From: Bromus sterilis
Lineage: Eukaryota > Streptophyta > Magnoliopsida > Poales > Poaceae
Reading direction: 5' to 3'
DNA: 64,000 nucleotides
Assembly (NCBI GenBank): GCA_950022295.1
Contig: OX465600.1
Location: forward strand, 9,362,001-9,426,000
Shown: positions 1 through 10,288 of the stretch, in pieces
Layout of the letters: every line of letters starts with the position of its first letter
Position numbering within the stretch: position 1 is the first letter of the stretch
The notes under the pieces: generated by a model
Told to the model about the DNA's origin: nothing
The model's database searches: none
The model's input: the letters and a program-made list of their open reading frames with translations, nothing else
Made by a program: the position numbers and the translations under genes

Positions 1-648
1 CACAAATAACAACAAAATTTGCACGTCATTTACACATAAATTACGCTTTTTTATAACATGCAAGAAAAACATATAATAGTGGATTTTTTTGCAAAAATAA
101 GAAGAAGTTTTCTATATGAAAAAATGAATTAGTGGCATATGTATTGCCGATAAAGAAGAAATAAAATGAAACTAAAACTAAAATAAAAAACCAAATAATG
201 GCGTATTCTAAGGAATGAATTGTGGAGATTGGTACTTACTTTCAAGAATAAAAAATGAAACAAAACTAAGAAATGAATTAGCGGTATAGGTAGTGCCCTT
301 TAAGAATGAATAAAATGAATAATAATTGAAATAATAATTACAAAATTACACACAATTTAGATAAAAATCATGATTTTAGAAAATAGTGTAAACTTATAAA
401 AGGGAAGTTTTCCAAGAAGGAATGAATTAATGGCATTTGTATTACCATTTAAGAAAAATTAAATTAAATAAAAATAAAAATACAGATAATAAAGTTTCCT
501 AAGAAAAATATGAATTAATGGCATTCATATTACCCTTTAAGAAGTAAAAAAATGGAAAAGGATCAAAATAATAATGAAAAAAATTGTAAAATTTTACAAT
601 GAAATTCCATTTTTTATAATATGCAAGAATAAACATTCAATATTGAAA

Positions 649-1085
649 CCTATAACTTATATAAAGCAAAACCCCATTACAAGGTCATTTAAGTTCTCTA
701 TCCTCACATGCAAGGTATCCACATCATTCATTCTCTTAACCAATCAATTGTCCAGGTCACCCACTATAGGGTCATTTAAGTTGTTTATCTTCACATGCAA
801 GCTATCCACCTCATCAATTCTCTTAGCCAATCAATTGTTCATGTCATCTCCACTAATATATTTATTAATCTCTATATGCAAACTCCACATTAACCAACCT
901 TTAATCATTTTATTGTCCATGCTAAAAAAAATACACATGTTTCGGATCGAGTATCTCGACTATGAAAAAATGAATTTTGCATGTTCACCTAGACAACATA
1001 ATGTATCATCCTTTTTATACTTTTTTATTTACATAATATAATTTTTAAAGGAATTCCCGCTACAACGCGCGGGGTATATTTCTAG
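649..1085 (+). mobile_element. Small non-autonomous Helitron (candidate)
   Basis: The right end has a GC hairpin (CCCGC 1056-1060 pairing with GCGGG 1069-1073), then a short spacer and CTAG (1082-1085) followed by T, which is the usual Helitron 3' terminus of grasses. The left end CCTATAACTTATATAAAGC at 649 resembles a Helitron 5' end with its first T changed to C, and it is preceded by A. Removing 649-1085 rejoins a unit of the surrounding tandem array, which supports insertion between A and T. The interior has a direct repeat of about 78 bp (681-757 and 769-846). No Rep/helicase coding is present. The left boundary is the less certain end. Confidence 0.6.
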
Positions 1086-2443
1086 TTTCATAAATAAGAA
1101 GAACCGTAAGAAGGAAGGAATTTAGTGCAATTGCGAGTACGCTGAAAATAGATAGAAAATGAAACAAAAACAAAACCAAAAAATGAAGTTTGCTAAGGAA
1201 GAATGAATTGATGGCATTCCTATTACCATGTAAGAAAAATAAAATTATACAGAAATTATGATTTTCTATGTACACAAAAATAAGCATATAATAGTAGATG
1301 TTTGAATAAAGAATTTACCTAAGAAAAATGAGTTAGTGAAATTTGTATTACCCTTAAAGAAATAAAGAAGATGAAACAAGCACAAATGCAAAAAAATGAA
1401 ATTTTCTAAGGAAGAAGGAATTAGGGGCATTCATATTACCTTTTAAGAAGAATGAAAAGGAAATATAAGCTAAAGTACTAAACCATAATCCAAATAATGA
1501 AATTATCTAAGGGAAAACAGTCGTGGTACCGGTCTTATTCATTCAGAACATGGAAAATGAATACTAATGAAAAATAATAATTGCAAAATTTATGTACAAT
1601 TTACACAAAACCCACACTTCTCTATAATAGGCAAGAAGAGGCATACAATAATGGAAATTCGTAAATTTCCTCAGAAGGAATGACTTAGTGGCATTAATAT
1701 TACCCAAATATATGAAAGAAAAAACAACAACTAAATATTATCATTTAAATAATGAAAAATTATATGGAAGACAGAATTAGAGTATTCTGTAAGAACACGG
1801 AAAATAAAAAAAATGAAAAACTTGGCACCGAATTTACACTTAAATTTCATTTTTTATATTATATGTAAGAATAATAATATAATAGTAGAATTTCAACAAA
1901 ATATCAAGAAGGAGCGAATTGTGTCATAGGTATCGCCCTGTAAAAGAAAGAAAGTGATACAAAAAATAATAAATTTTCTAAGGAAGAATGAATTAGGCAT
2001 TGGAGTTACCTTTTAAGAAGAAATAAAAGAAAAGTAAATTAATAACTGCAAAATCTGCAAAAAAAAAATCCTTTTCTACAATATACAAGAATAAAAATAT
2101 AATTGTGGAATTTAGAAAAAACTCCTTCAAAACAAATGAATTCGTGAAATTGATATTACCCTTAAAGATGATAGAAAAATAAACCCGGGCTAATACAAAA
2201 ACAAAATAGTAAAGTTTTCTAGGGAAGAATGAAGGAGTATCACAGTATTACCCGTTAATAAAAAACAAAATGATAGACATGCTAAAATTTATTCACAGTT
2301 TACATCAACATTTAGTTTTGTATAATAAAAATAATTCAAATGTAATGGTTGATTTTCAAAAAAAAAATCATCGGTAGGAATGAATTAGTGACAATGATAA
2401 TAGGGTTGATTGTTTTAATGTCATTAGAACTATGGACATTCAT

Positions 2444-2591
2444 AGAAATGCCACTGCAATTTCTAAACTTTGAAAAATTCGACCCAAATTATGCAAAACT
2501 TTGAAAAATGCCACCGCAGCCTTTGAAAAATGCCACCGAAAATGGCTGAAAATAACATTTTCCAAAGTTTGGAAATTGCAGTGGCATTTCT
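2444..2591. mobile_element. Foldback MITE
   Basis: AGAAATGCCACTGCAATTTC at 2444 is repeated inverted at the right end (about 2558-2591), with arms of about 34 bp and few mismatches. The middle has two further copies of a short AAAATGCCACCG motif. There is no coding potential. The superfamily is not clear from the ends. Confidence 0.6.
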
Positions 2592-2820
2592 TGGAATCGC
2601 AATAATACAAGTGACATTTATCAAATTGGCCTCTGATAATATTCTTAAAGGAAAGAAAATAAAATAAAAAAGTAAAACATAATAGAAATAATGAAGGTTT
2701 CTAAGGTACAATAAAGTTGTATTGGTATTAGCCGTTAGGAAGAACGATAAATGAAAAAACAAACTTTAAAAACTTGCACGCAAGTGTGAAGTTTGCACTT
2801 TTAAAATATTTAAGAGATAA

Positions 2821-4124
2821 AAAAATAATAGTGAATTTTTATATTTTAATGTAATTTATACATATGTTACATAGTATTTTCTGTATATATTTTACAATCA
2901 ACCAACATTCTGAAAGTACCATAAAAAATAAAAATAAAAATTCAAAAAGGAGTACAAACAGAAAAGGAGACAGCATGCTCGTCCTATAAAAAACAACAAA
3001 AGAAACATGAAATGAACTTCAGGCCAACAATAAATCGACTTACCCAAAACATCGATTGATCAAGAATTTCAGCTCAAAACATGAGAACAAACACAACAGA
3101 AAAAATAGAAGAAGGACACTTCTTGAAATAAGAATCAATGGCTTAAAAATAAACTTAACCAAATTAAATTTGCAGGCAACTTACATATAGCTAAAGTGAA
3201 TAAATTAGAACGCCAATCCAGAGCTACTGGTCGTGCTGGGAGAAGGCTGGAGATAATCGTTCGTTCCAGTTGTCCCATCAAGCGATCCAGATGTTCTCTC
3301 CAGAGAGCACATAAATCAGGAGCAGAGTGGATCAATTAGCTAGTTAATTGAAATTTTTGACAATAACAGAGGAAATTAAATAACAATATAAAAATATAAA
3401 CAAAAAAATAATTTTGATGTTCTATATTTTGACTTTTTCATACTATACTCTAAGAAACTGTCATACTCTAAAATGAGAAAAAAGCCTCACAATGGAAAAT
3501 TTGAAATGTCATTACAAAATTGATATGTGACCAAGAAAAGATACAATGGCAAATTTTCCATCACATTTTGGGTTAAGAAAAAGTAGTTTTGTGAAAATTG
3601 CTACCATTAATTAAAATTGCCATGCTACAAGATTAAATTTTCCATGGTCCATAAAAACAAAAATTGCCATGATTCAAAAATAAACTTGCCATGGCTCAAA
3701 AATTAATTTGCCATTGCAATGTAAATTGCCACCTAGTGAAAGAATAAAAAATTATAAATTATAAATCTACCATGTAAGTGAACAAACTATTTTAGAACTT
3801 TATATACGCATTTTTCATCTCTAATTAAAAATCGTAAAAAAAGGAAGGGCTGAAAATCAAACACCGGTATCCTGGGTGGTGGGAAGAAAGAAATCGCATG
3901 CTTTAGTAGGGAAGGTGTTTGGGTTCTTGTTATCCTAGTGCTAACCGGATAAAAACATACTTCCTCTGTCGCATAATTTTTATCGTGGTTTTAGTTCGAA
4001 TTCTTCAGCTTCGTAACTCCCGCAAGAAAACCGAAAACTAGGATTGAGTCTTGCGGGGAATTTGATTTTGAAAGTTCCCACTCTATGATTAAGGAGGAAT
4101 TATGGCTCGAAGATATTAAAATCA
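2821..4124. other. Intergenic, no gene seen
   Basis: AT-rich sequence without a supportable gene. The part from about 3480 to 3740 is made of short phrases such as AAATTGCCATG and TTGCCATGGCTC. It is the reverse complement of a repeat family that also occurs at about 47930-48560 and 50310-50940. A short more GC-rich piece (3200-3335) has no recognisable domain. Confidence 0.5.
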
Positions 4125-5709
4125 TCTATTATATACTAAAAGAAAAATACGTATGAAAATAGAGAGAATTGCTAGAAAATCCCACGTTAATCAGAAGCAT
4201 CCGGTCGTTAATTTGATGGACCCTTTATTATGATTATTACATGGCCGTTAGATCTTCATAACTTAAAACGGACCCACCACGTTAAGCCACATCATCTTAT
4301 TAAAAATCATATAATCACCATTGATTTTGTAGACCCACTTTAAACTAATACCTCATAGACGTCAGATCTACGTAATTATATCTCTTTTTCAAATTCCCAC
4401 TGAGGCATTGACCCGTACGTGTAGATATCATATTCTAACTCTTTCTCATCTCACGTATGTGAAAACCTAATCTTTACCATTAACACATGTGTGGATATTG
4501 GATTCTAACTCTCTCCCATCTCCATATAAAATTGTCAGGACACTTACTTCGTAGCTGCAGCACGATTATGTGGATGACTTGATGTGATTAGCTCTGCTGC
4601 ATGATTATGTTGATAGACTATTTGTAATTAAAGAGGACCCACGTCATGTTTAGATCTTAATCTTCCTGAACTAGGACTCTTTTGTTTTAAGGGCTCGACA
4701 CAAACTTTTAATTAGCTTACAAAACAAGATCTCTTTGCGTCACAACAAAGCAACAGCCGTAGCTGCAATAAAATAAAAAGCTGCAATAAAATAAAAGCAG
4801 CGGCAACTAAAGAAAAGTTATCTATTTGTACCGCATGTTTGAGAAACAAGACACGTACAATTTTTCCATGAAAAAGGCTACATACAATTTTCTACGTAAG
4901 AATATTATTTGATGATGATATGCTAACTAATCCATCGATCTATTTCCGTAAAATTAAAAAAAATCCATCGATCTATAGCCTGTACGTACTTTTTCTTTGC
5001 TGCCTCAGTGCCTAATTAGTTGGACGAACCGTGAATCGATAACAAAGTGATAATCAACGATGTAGTAGCGAGTAAAACTTTATCTATATTTTTCAAATTA
5101 AAGCCCAAAGTAATAATAAATAAATTCGTGTTCATACTATCGGTGCTAAGCATACATACGTCTACCTTGAACTATAAATCAAAAAATTTGTTTCACTATT
5201 CTGAAAACAAATCCGAGTCAAAGGAATAAGAAATAATATTGTGTTTGAACTAACTTGTAAAAACCAACTGGGCATGTTAATGCAATAAATGTGTGTATGT
5301 TAAAGTGTAAAGTTAATTCGCATAAAATTGTCATAGCGTTAAGTTTCCACACGAAAATGAGAAAATCATAAAATTATAAGATATGGACTAAATATTTTGA
5401 GTAAGGCAGGTGAGATGAAGTAGAAACATAGAAGGCTTTCCTACTTATTTAACCTATAATTTGTGGTGGTTATATAGCAACCTTATTTCACTTAGTGTAA
5501 AAAATATACTCCCTCCGATTCATAATAAGTGTCTCGCATTTTATACTAAGCTAATACAAGCTTTGTACTAAATGAGCGTATTATGTATCGAAGGAAGTAT
5601 ATTATTTCTAATTGTATAATAATATTTTTAAGTAACTGTACATTTATTAATAAGAAACATTCAATACACCAAAGAGATGCCCTCGCATTTGCGAGGGCCA
5701 CTTTACTAG
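4125..5709 (+). mobile_element. Non-autonomous Helitron (candidate)
   Basis: The left end is TCTATTATATACTAAAAG at 4125, preceded by A, as in many grass Helitrons. The right end has a perfect 8-bp hairpin (GCCCTCGC at 5679 and GCGAGGGC ending at 5698, loop ATTT), then 7 bases, then CTAG (5706-5709) followed by T. The A/T flanks fit Helitron insertion, and there is no target duplication or inverted terminal repeat. No Rep/helicase reading frame is present. A Stowaway MITE (5509-5597) is nested near the right end. The terminus lies 382 bp upstream of the pectin methylesterase start codon. Confidence 0.65.
5509..5597. mobile_element. Stowaway MITE
   Basis: It starts CTCCCTCCGATTCATAATAAG and ends with the degenerate inverse TATCGAAGGAAG. 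TA flanks both sides. The length of about 89 bp is typical for Tc1/mariner-related Stowaway elements. It is nested inside the Helitron candidate. Confidence 0.7.
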
Positions 5710-6091
5710 TTCTCTGAAAATAAGAAAGGAAAAAAAATACAATTAGGTACTCCTAGTTTCATGGAGAGCAGTGGGGAGCGCGCGAGCCATGCCCAGCCAT
5801 GCCGATGCATGCGGGAGATGGATGGATGGATGCATGCAAATTCAAAGCGTTTCCAACCAGGAGACCAGGATGATCTGAAACATTCAAAGCGCCGCGCTGA
5901 GCCCCATGCCAAACCAGGGCACTCCAAAAATAACCGTTGCTCGTGTCCACACGCTCAACTTACATAATCGGAACCTCGCCGCGGCATTCTTCTTCCTCAG
6001 GGCCAAACTCACTACGTCTCCCGTGCGCCGAGGAGCCCCGGCCGGCTCCGGCAACGAAACCACCAGCAGCGACCAATAAGGCTCGCGCACA
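5710..6091 (+). promoter_or_regulatory. Upstream region and 5' UTR of the pectin methylesterase gene
   Basis: This is the only sequence between the Helitron end and the esterase ATG. It has two CATGCA (RY-type) motifs around 5805-5840 and a GATG microsatellite near 5818. There is no clear TATA box; ACATAAT near 5964 is the nearest match. The ATG context at 6092 is CGCACAATGTCT. Assigning promoter function is inference from position only. Confidence 0.4.
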
Positions 6092-8929
6092 ATGTCTAAC
6101 AAGGCCGCCACCGCCAGCATCATCGCCGCCGTGGGCGTCGTTGCCGTCATCGGCACGATCGCCGCGGTCACCATGTCCAAGAAGGACGACAGCGAGCAGA
6201 CCACCATGTCCACCAGCGTCAAGCTCTCCCAGCTCTGCTCCTCCACGCTGTACCCGACCAAGTGCGAGAACAGCCTCACCCCCGTCGTCAACGAGACCTC
6301 CAACCCGGAGGAGGTGCTGCGGGCCGCGCTCAAGGTGGCCATGGACGAGGTCGGCGCCGCGTTCGCCAAGTACACCGACGTCGGCAAGGGCGCCGCCGAC
6401 AACATCACCCTGAGCGCCATCGGCGAGTGCAAGAAGCTGCTGGACGACGCCATCGTGGATCTCAAGGACATGGCCGGCATGAGGGCCGACCAGGTCGTCA
6501 ACCAGGTCGACGACCTCAGGACCTGGCTCTCCGGCGTCATGACCTATATCTACACCTGCGCCGACGGCTTCGACAAGCCGGAGCTCAAGGAGGCCATGAA
6601 CAAGCTGCTCACCAACTCCACCGAGCTCAGCAGCAACGCCCTGGCTATCATCACCAAAGTCGGCGAGTTCATGAACACAGGGAAGGACTCCAAGGCTGCC
6701 GCCGGAGGGAGCCGCCGGCTTCTCGGGTGGTACGACGTGGAAACCAGGCGCCGGCTTCTCGCTATCAATGGCAGGCTTGATGAGATCGCAGACATGGGAG
6801 CCGCGAGCCGGCGCCTCCTATCGGAGACGATGGACGAGATTACTGAGATGTCCCACGACGGAAGCCGCCGCCTCCATGGCTTCAGCATCGCCGGAAACAC
6901 CGCCGACTTCCGCCGGCGGCGGCTGCTGAGCGCACCCAACTCCGATGTCATGTCGTTCAACACGGACGGCTCGTCGTCCACCAAGTTCTTCGGCGTCTCC
7001 AACCTGACAAAGGAGGCCGACTTCGTCAGGCGCCGGCTACTGAGCATGTCGTTCAACGGCGCGTCATCCGGCGACGAGATTAAACAGTACAGCGAAGGCA
7101 ACAAGCGAAGGCTGCTGAGCACGCCCTTCGTCGACCCGACGTCCGGCAACAACGAGGTTAAACAATACGGCGAAGGCAACAAACGAAGGCTGCTGAACGA
7201 CGCCGGCGACGAGGTTAAACAATACGGCGAAGGCAACAAACGAAGGCTCCTGAACGACGCCGGCGACGAAGTTAAACAATACGGCGAAGGAAACAGGCGA
7301 AGGCTCCTGAACGAAGCCGGCGACGAGGTTAAACAATACGGCGAAGGAAACAGGCGAAGGCTCCTGAACGAAGCCGGCGACGAGGTTAAACAATACGGCG
7401 AAGGCAACAGGCGAAGGCTCCTGAACGAAGCCGGCGACGAGGTTAAACAATACGGCGAAGGCAACAGACGAAGGCTCCTGAACGAAGCCGGCGACGAGGT
7501 TAAACAATACGGCGAAGGCAACAGGCGAAGGCTCCTGTCCACCCAGATGGAGAGCATCGCCGACATGTCGGCGCAGATGAACCGCCGCCTCCTCGAGACG
7601 GAGCTCCCCGAGGAACTAGCTGACAAGCGTCAGCAACTGTCAATCAAGCTCGTGATGATCAACGAGGTCGCCAAGGAGGCCAACTGCCAGCTCGAGGCGA
7701 TCGACAGCGGCAGGTTCCCCGAGGAGGAGGAGGAGGAGGAGGCCCGGAGGGTGCTGGCGACGGAGGTGATCGGCACGATCGACGACCTGCCCAACCACCA
7801 CCGCCGCGGGCTGCTGTCCGACGGCGCGTTCCCGCAGTGGATGTCGTCCCACGCCCGGAGGCTCCTCCAGGCTCCCCAGAAGCCGAACGCGGTGGTGGCC
7901 GCCGACGGGAGCGGCAACTTCAAGACCATCACGGAGGCCCTCAACACGGTGCCCAAGAAGTCCGTCACCCGCTTCGTCATCTACGTCAAGGCCGGCGACT
8001 ACAAGGAGTACGTCACCGTCACCAAGGACATGGTGAACGTCTTCATGTATGGCGACGGGCCCACCAAGACCCGCGTCTTCGGCGACAAGAGCAACAAGGG
8101 AGGCGTCGCCACCATTGCCACCCGCACCTTCTGTAAGCTCTGCTCAATTCCATGGCGACCAGATGATCGAGCTAGGTCATCTATCTTCTTTACCACACTG
8201 ACATTGATGGATGGATGGATGGATTGTGTTGCAGCGGCGGAGGGGAACGGGTTCATCTGCAAGTCGATGGGATTCGTGAACACGGCGGGGCCGGACGGGC
8301 ACCAGGCGGTGGCGCTGCACGTCCAAGGGGACATGTCGGTCTTCTTCAACTGCAGGTTCGAGGGGTACCAGGACACGCTGTACGTGCACGCGAACCGGCA
8401 GTTCTTCCGGAACTGCGAGGTGCTGGGCACCATCGACTTCATCTTCGGCAACTCGGCGGCGGTGTTCCAGAACTGCCTCATGACGGTGCGGAAGCCCATG
8501 GACAACCAGGGCAACATGGTGACCGCGCACGGCCGCACGGACCCCAACATGCCCACGGGGCTCGTGCTCCAGGGCTGCAAGATCGTGCCGGAGGAGGCGC
8601 TGTTCCCCGTCAGGACGACCGTCCCCAGCTACCTCGGCCGGCCGTGGAAGGAGTACGCCAGGACGGTGATCATGGAGAGCACCATCGGCGACCTCATCAA
8701 GCCGGAGGGGTGGTCCGAGTGGATGGGTGACATCGGGCTCAAGACGCTCTACTACGCCGAGTACGCCAACACAGGGCCCGGCGCCGGGACGAGCAAGAGG
8801 GTGAACTGGCCGGGGTACCGCGTCATCGGGCAGGCCGAGGCCACGCACTTCACCGCCGGCGTGTTCATCGACGGCATGAGCTGGCTCAAGAACACCGGCA
8901 CGCCCAACGTCATGGGCTTCATCAAATGA
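6092..8929 (+). CDS. Pectin methylesterase with PMEI pro-domain and RRLL-rich linker; join(6092..8132,8235..8929)
   Basis: Removes methyl esters from cell-wall pectin (carbohydrate esterase family 8); this is a type with an N-terminal inhibitor-like pro-region. Splicing gives 911 aa. Residues 8-28 form a membrane anchor or signal anchor. Residues about 45-190 are the PMEI domain, with its four conserved cysteines at 49, 58, 113 and 156. Residues about 208-592 are a linker with 15 exact RRLL motifs. The catalytic domain runs from about 597 to 911 and keeps all the family motifs: QAVAL, GYQDTLY, DFIFGN and LGRPWKEY. The intron (8133-8234, GTAAGC...TTGCAG) is 102 bp, phase 1, with no in-frame stop; removing it restores TF-S-AEGNGF. 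In this family RRLL-type sites are cut in the Golgi by site-1-type subtilase to release the active enzyme. Pollen or anther expression is possible but cannot be read from the sequence. Confidence 0.93.
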   Translation: MSNKAATASIIAAVGVVAVIGTIAAVTMSKKDDSEQTTMSTSVKLSQLCSSTLYPTKCENSLTPVVNETSNPEEVLRAALKVAMDEVGAAFAKYTDVGKGAADNITLSAIGECKKLLDDAIVDLKDMAGMRADQVVNQVDDLRTWLSGVMTYIYTCADGFDKPELKEAMNKLLTNSTELSSNALAIITKVGEFMNTGKDSKAAAGGSRRLLGWYDVETRRRLLAINGRLDEIADMGAASRRLLSETMDEITEMSHDGSRRLHGFSIAGNTADFRRRRLLSAPNSDVMSFNTDGSSSTKFFGVSNLTKEADFVRRRLLSMSFNGASSGDEIKQYSEGNKRRLLSTPFVDPTSGNNEVKQYGEGNKRRLLNDAGDEVKQYGEGNKRRLLNDAGDEVKQYGEGNRRRLLNEAGDEVKQYGEGNRRRLLNEAGDEVKQYGEGNRRRLLNEAGDEVKQYGEGNRRRLLNEAGDEVKQYGEGNRRRLLSTQMESIADMSAQMNRRLLETELPEELADKRQQLSIKLVMINEVAKEANCQLEAIDSGRFPEEEEEEEARRVLATEVIGTIDDLPNHHRRGLLSDGAFPQWMSSHARRLLQAPQKPNAVVAADGSGNFKTITEALNTVPKKSVTRFVIYVKAGDYKEYVTVTKDMVNVFMYGDGPTKTRVFGDKSNKGGVATIATRTFCKLCSIPWRPDDRARSSIFFTTLTLMDGWMDCVAAAEGNGFICKSMGFVNTAGPDGHQAVALHVQGDMSVFFNCRFEGYQDTLYVHANRQFFRNCEVLGTIDFIFGNSAAVFQNCLMTVRKPMDNQGNMVTAHGRTDPNMPTGLVLQGCKIVPEEALFPVRTTVPSYLGRPWKEYARTVIMESTIGDLIKPEGWSEWMGDIGLKTLYYAEYANTGPGAGTSKRVNWPGYRVIGQAEATHFTAGVFIDGMSWLKNTGTPNVMGFIK
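7148..7546 (+). repeat. 57-bp in-frame tandem repeat inside the esterase linker
   Basis: Seven units in strict 57-bp register encode GDEVKQYGEGNRRRLLNEA with small changes (K/R before RRLL, ND or NE after it). An eighth, diverged unit lies just upstream (about 7072-7119, with EIKQYSEGN). Each unit has one RRLL processing motif. Units 4-7 are nearly identical at the nucleotide level, so expansion or homogenisation is recent. The same array gives long open frames on the opposite strand; these are shadows. Confidence 0.95.
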
Positions 8930-9514
8930 TCGTGCATGCCGGTTCGCCGGCCTTTTGACTCCTGCCGTGTGTGCATGCATGCACGCCGTCTCGTCAGGCA
9001 CTGATCCATGGAAGCATCCACCTCCGGTGAGGTGAGATGCATGCATGCTTGGCGAGACATGGAGTTATAGGCAGAATATAAAGCAAGATCAGTGTGTGTA
9101 TTATTGTTTGTACAGAAGTACAAAAACAGTTGAAGCAAAAGCAGTTCATGTTTAAGCTCTTATGTAATGTGTAATTGATTAGAACATTTCAACATGAATT
9201 CCTGTATGCTTTCTTTGTCAATACTTATACTGTCTAACGTAATTGATGAGATTTAGTATTGGATGAACATGAGCTTATTTTACAAGCATGTCTTTTTCTT
9301 TTCTTTTCACAAGCTATCAAACATGTGCGGAATTTTGCCCAATATAGGTCAAATCATGGAGTATTTATACTTCTAGCAAAATAAATGATGTCATTTACAT
9401 ATTTTCTTTGGTGATTTTTTATACAATTCTGTTGTCACATGAATTTGGAACTATATATGACCCAAACAACCAAATTAGCGTAGGGTATGCCAATGCAAGC
9501 AGGGTTATGAGAAT
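8930..9514. other. Esterase 3' UTR and intergenic DNA
   Basis: The first part is the likely 3' UTR. It is rich in GCATGC-type motifs (near 8935, 8972 and 9038) and AT-rich after about 9060. No clear poly(A) signal could be fixed and no second gene is seen. Confidence 0.5.
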
Positions 9515-10288
9515 CAGGGGCGGAGCTACAGGGTGGCCAGGGTGGGCCGCGGCCCACCCTGAAATTTTCGTTTGGCCCATATACCTATGGTACACTAAAT
9601 GGGCTAGGGATTTTCTTAACCCAAAACACACTTACCTGCACACATCGAGTTGCGGCATGCCTCTCGTTCCTGGTACCCCGAACAAAGCCGCCTCTCCTTC
9701 CTGGTACCGATGCGGCGACGCCCTCGATCGCGGGCTAGCCGCCGGTCGCTGGCCGGAGACCAGCCGCCGAGGTGGATCCCTCGTACTGCGGTGCCGCCTC
9801 TCCTTCCAACCCTCCCTGCAAGCTGCGGCCTGCCACCTGTGTGCGCCCCTACGGCCCTGCCCTGCGCGGCTGAGCCCCTGCCCCCGGCCGCCTAACACCT
9901 CTGCAAAGCCGGCGGCGGCCGTCCGGTGCCTCAGACCCCAGTGCGGTAGTTCCCCAGTCCGATGGCAACAAGCAAATCAGCCTTATTTAAGATATGAGAT
10001 ACCTACATTTTGATTTAGTAGATGAATCAAATATATGGGATTTCGGTTCAGTAGATGAACCGAACAGATGGGATTTTCAAGCAAGTCAACTGGAGACTTA
10101 GTTTTTTTAGTGTAGGTTTATTTATACATAACTTAGATTTAATTGAGAATTTTAGTGTGCTTCTGAGATTATATTGAAACATTTTCATGTGATATTAGTA
10201 ATTAGTTAGTGCGCTCATATGGCACATCTTTTATCAAACTTTTTTGAGATGCGGACCACCCTGATTTCAAATGCTAACTCCGCCACTG
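9515..10288. mobile_element. Non-autonomous hAT transposon
   Basis: The ends are CAGGGGCGGAGCTA at the left and the inverse of CAGTGGCGGAGTTAGC at the right. The flanks carry a perfect 8-bp target duplication ATGAGAAT (9507-9514 and 10289-10296), which is diagnostic for hAT. The element is 774 bp and has no transposase domain. Its first half (about 9640-9960) is markedly GC-rich compared with the AT-rich second half and could be captured host sequence; no source gene was recognised. Confidence 0.85.

Larger units (their letters stand above)
1..2820. repeat. Decayed tandem array, AT-rich
   Basis: Two short motifs recur through this AT-rich stretch. One resembles GAATTAGTGGCATTCATATT followed by ACCCTTTAAGAAG (near 126, 421, 507, 1203, 1330, 1410, 1683, 1988, 2228). 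The other resembles ATAATATGCAAGAATAAACA followed by TATAATAGTGGAATTT (near 55, 610, 1265, 1625, 1860, 2080, 2330, 2810). The second recurs about every 225-365 bp or a multiple of that, which suggests a higher-order unit. No gene is supported; the short reading frames here have no recognisable domain and low-complexity composition. The array is interrupted by a Helitron-like insertion (649-1085) and a foldback element (2444-2591). Confidence 0.6.

Noticed and set aside
574..1041. 155-codon frame overlapping the small Helitron
   Set aside because: It crosses the insertion junction and its repeated words come from the 78-bp non-coding duplication.
7148..7546. CRISPR-like regular repeats
   Set aside because: The repeats are contiguous, in-frame coding units without spacers, in a plant gene.
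6550..7626. Long minus-strand open frame (358 codons) opposite the esterase
   Set aside because: It is the antisense shadow of the in-frame 57-bp repeats; the plus strand has all the pectin methylesterase motifs.
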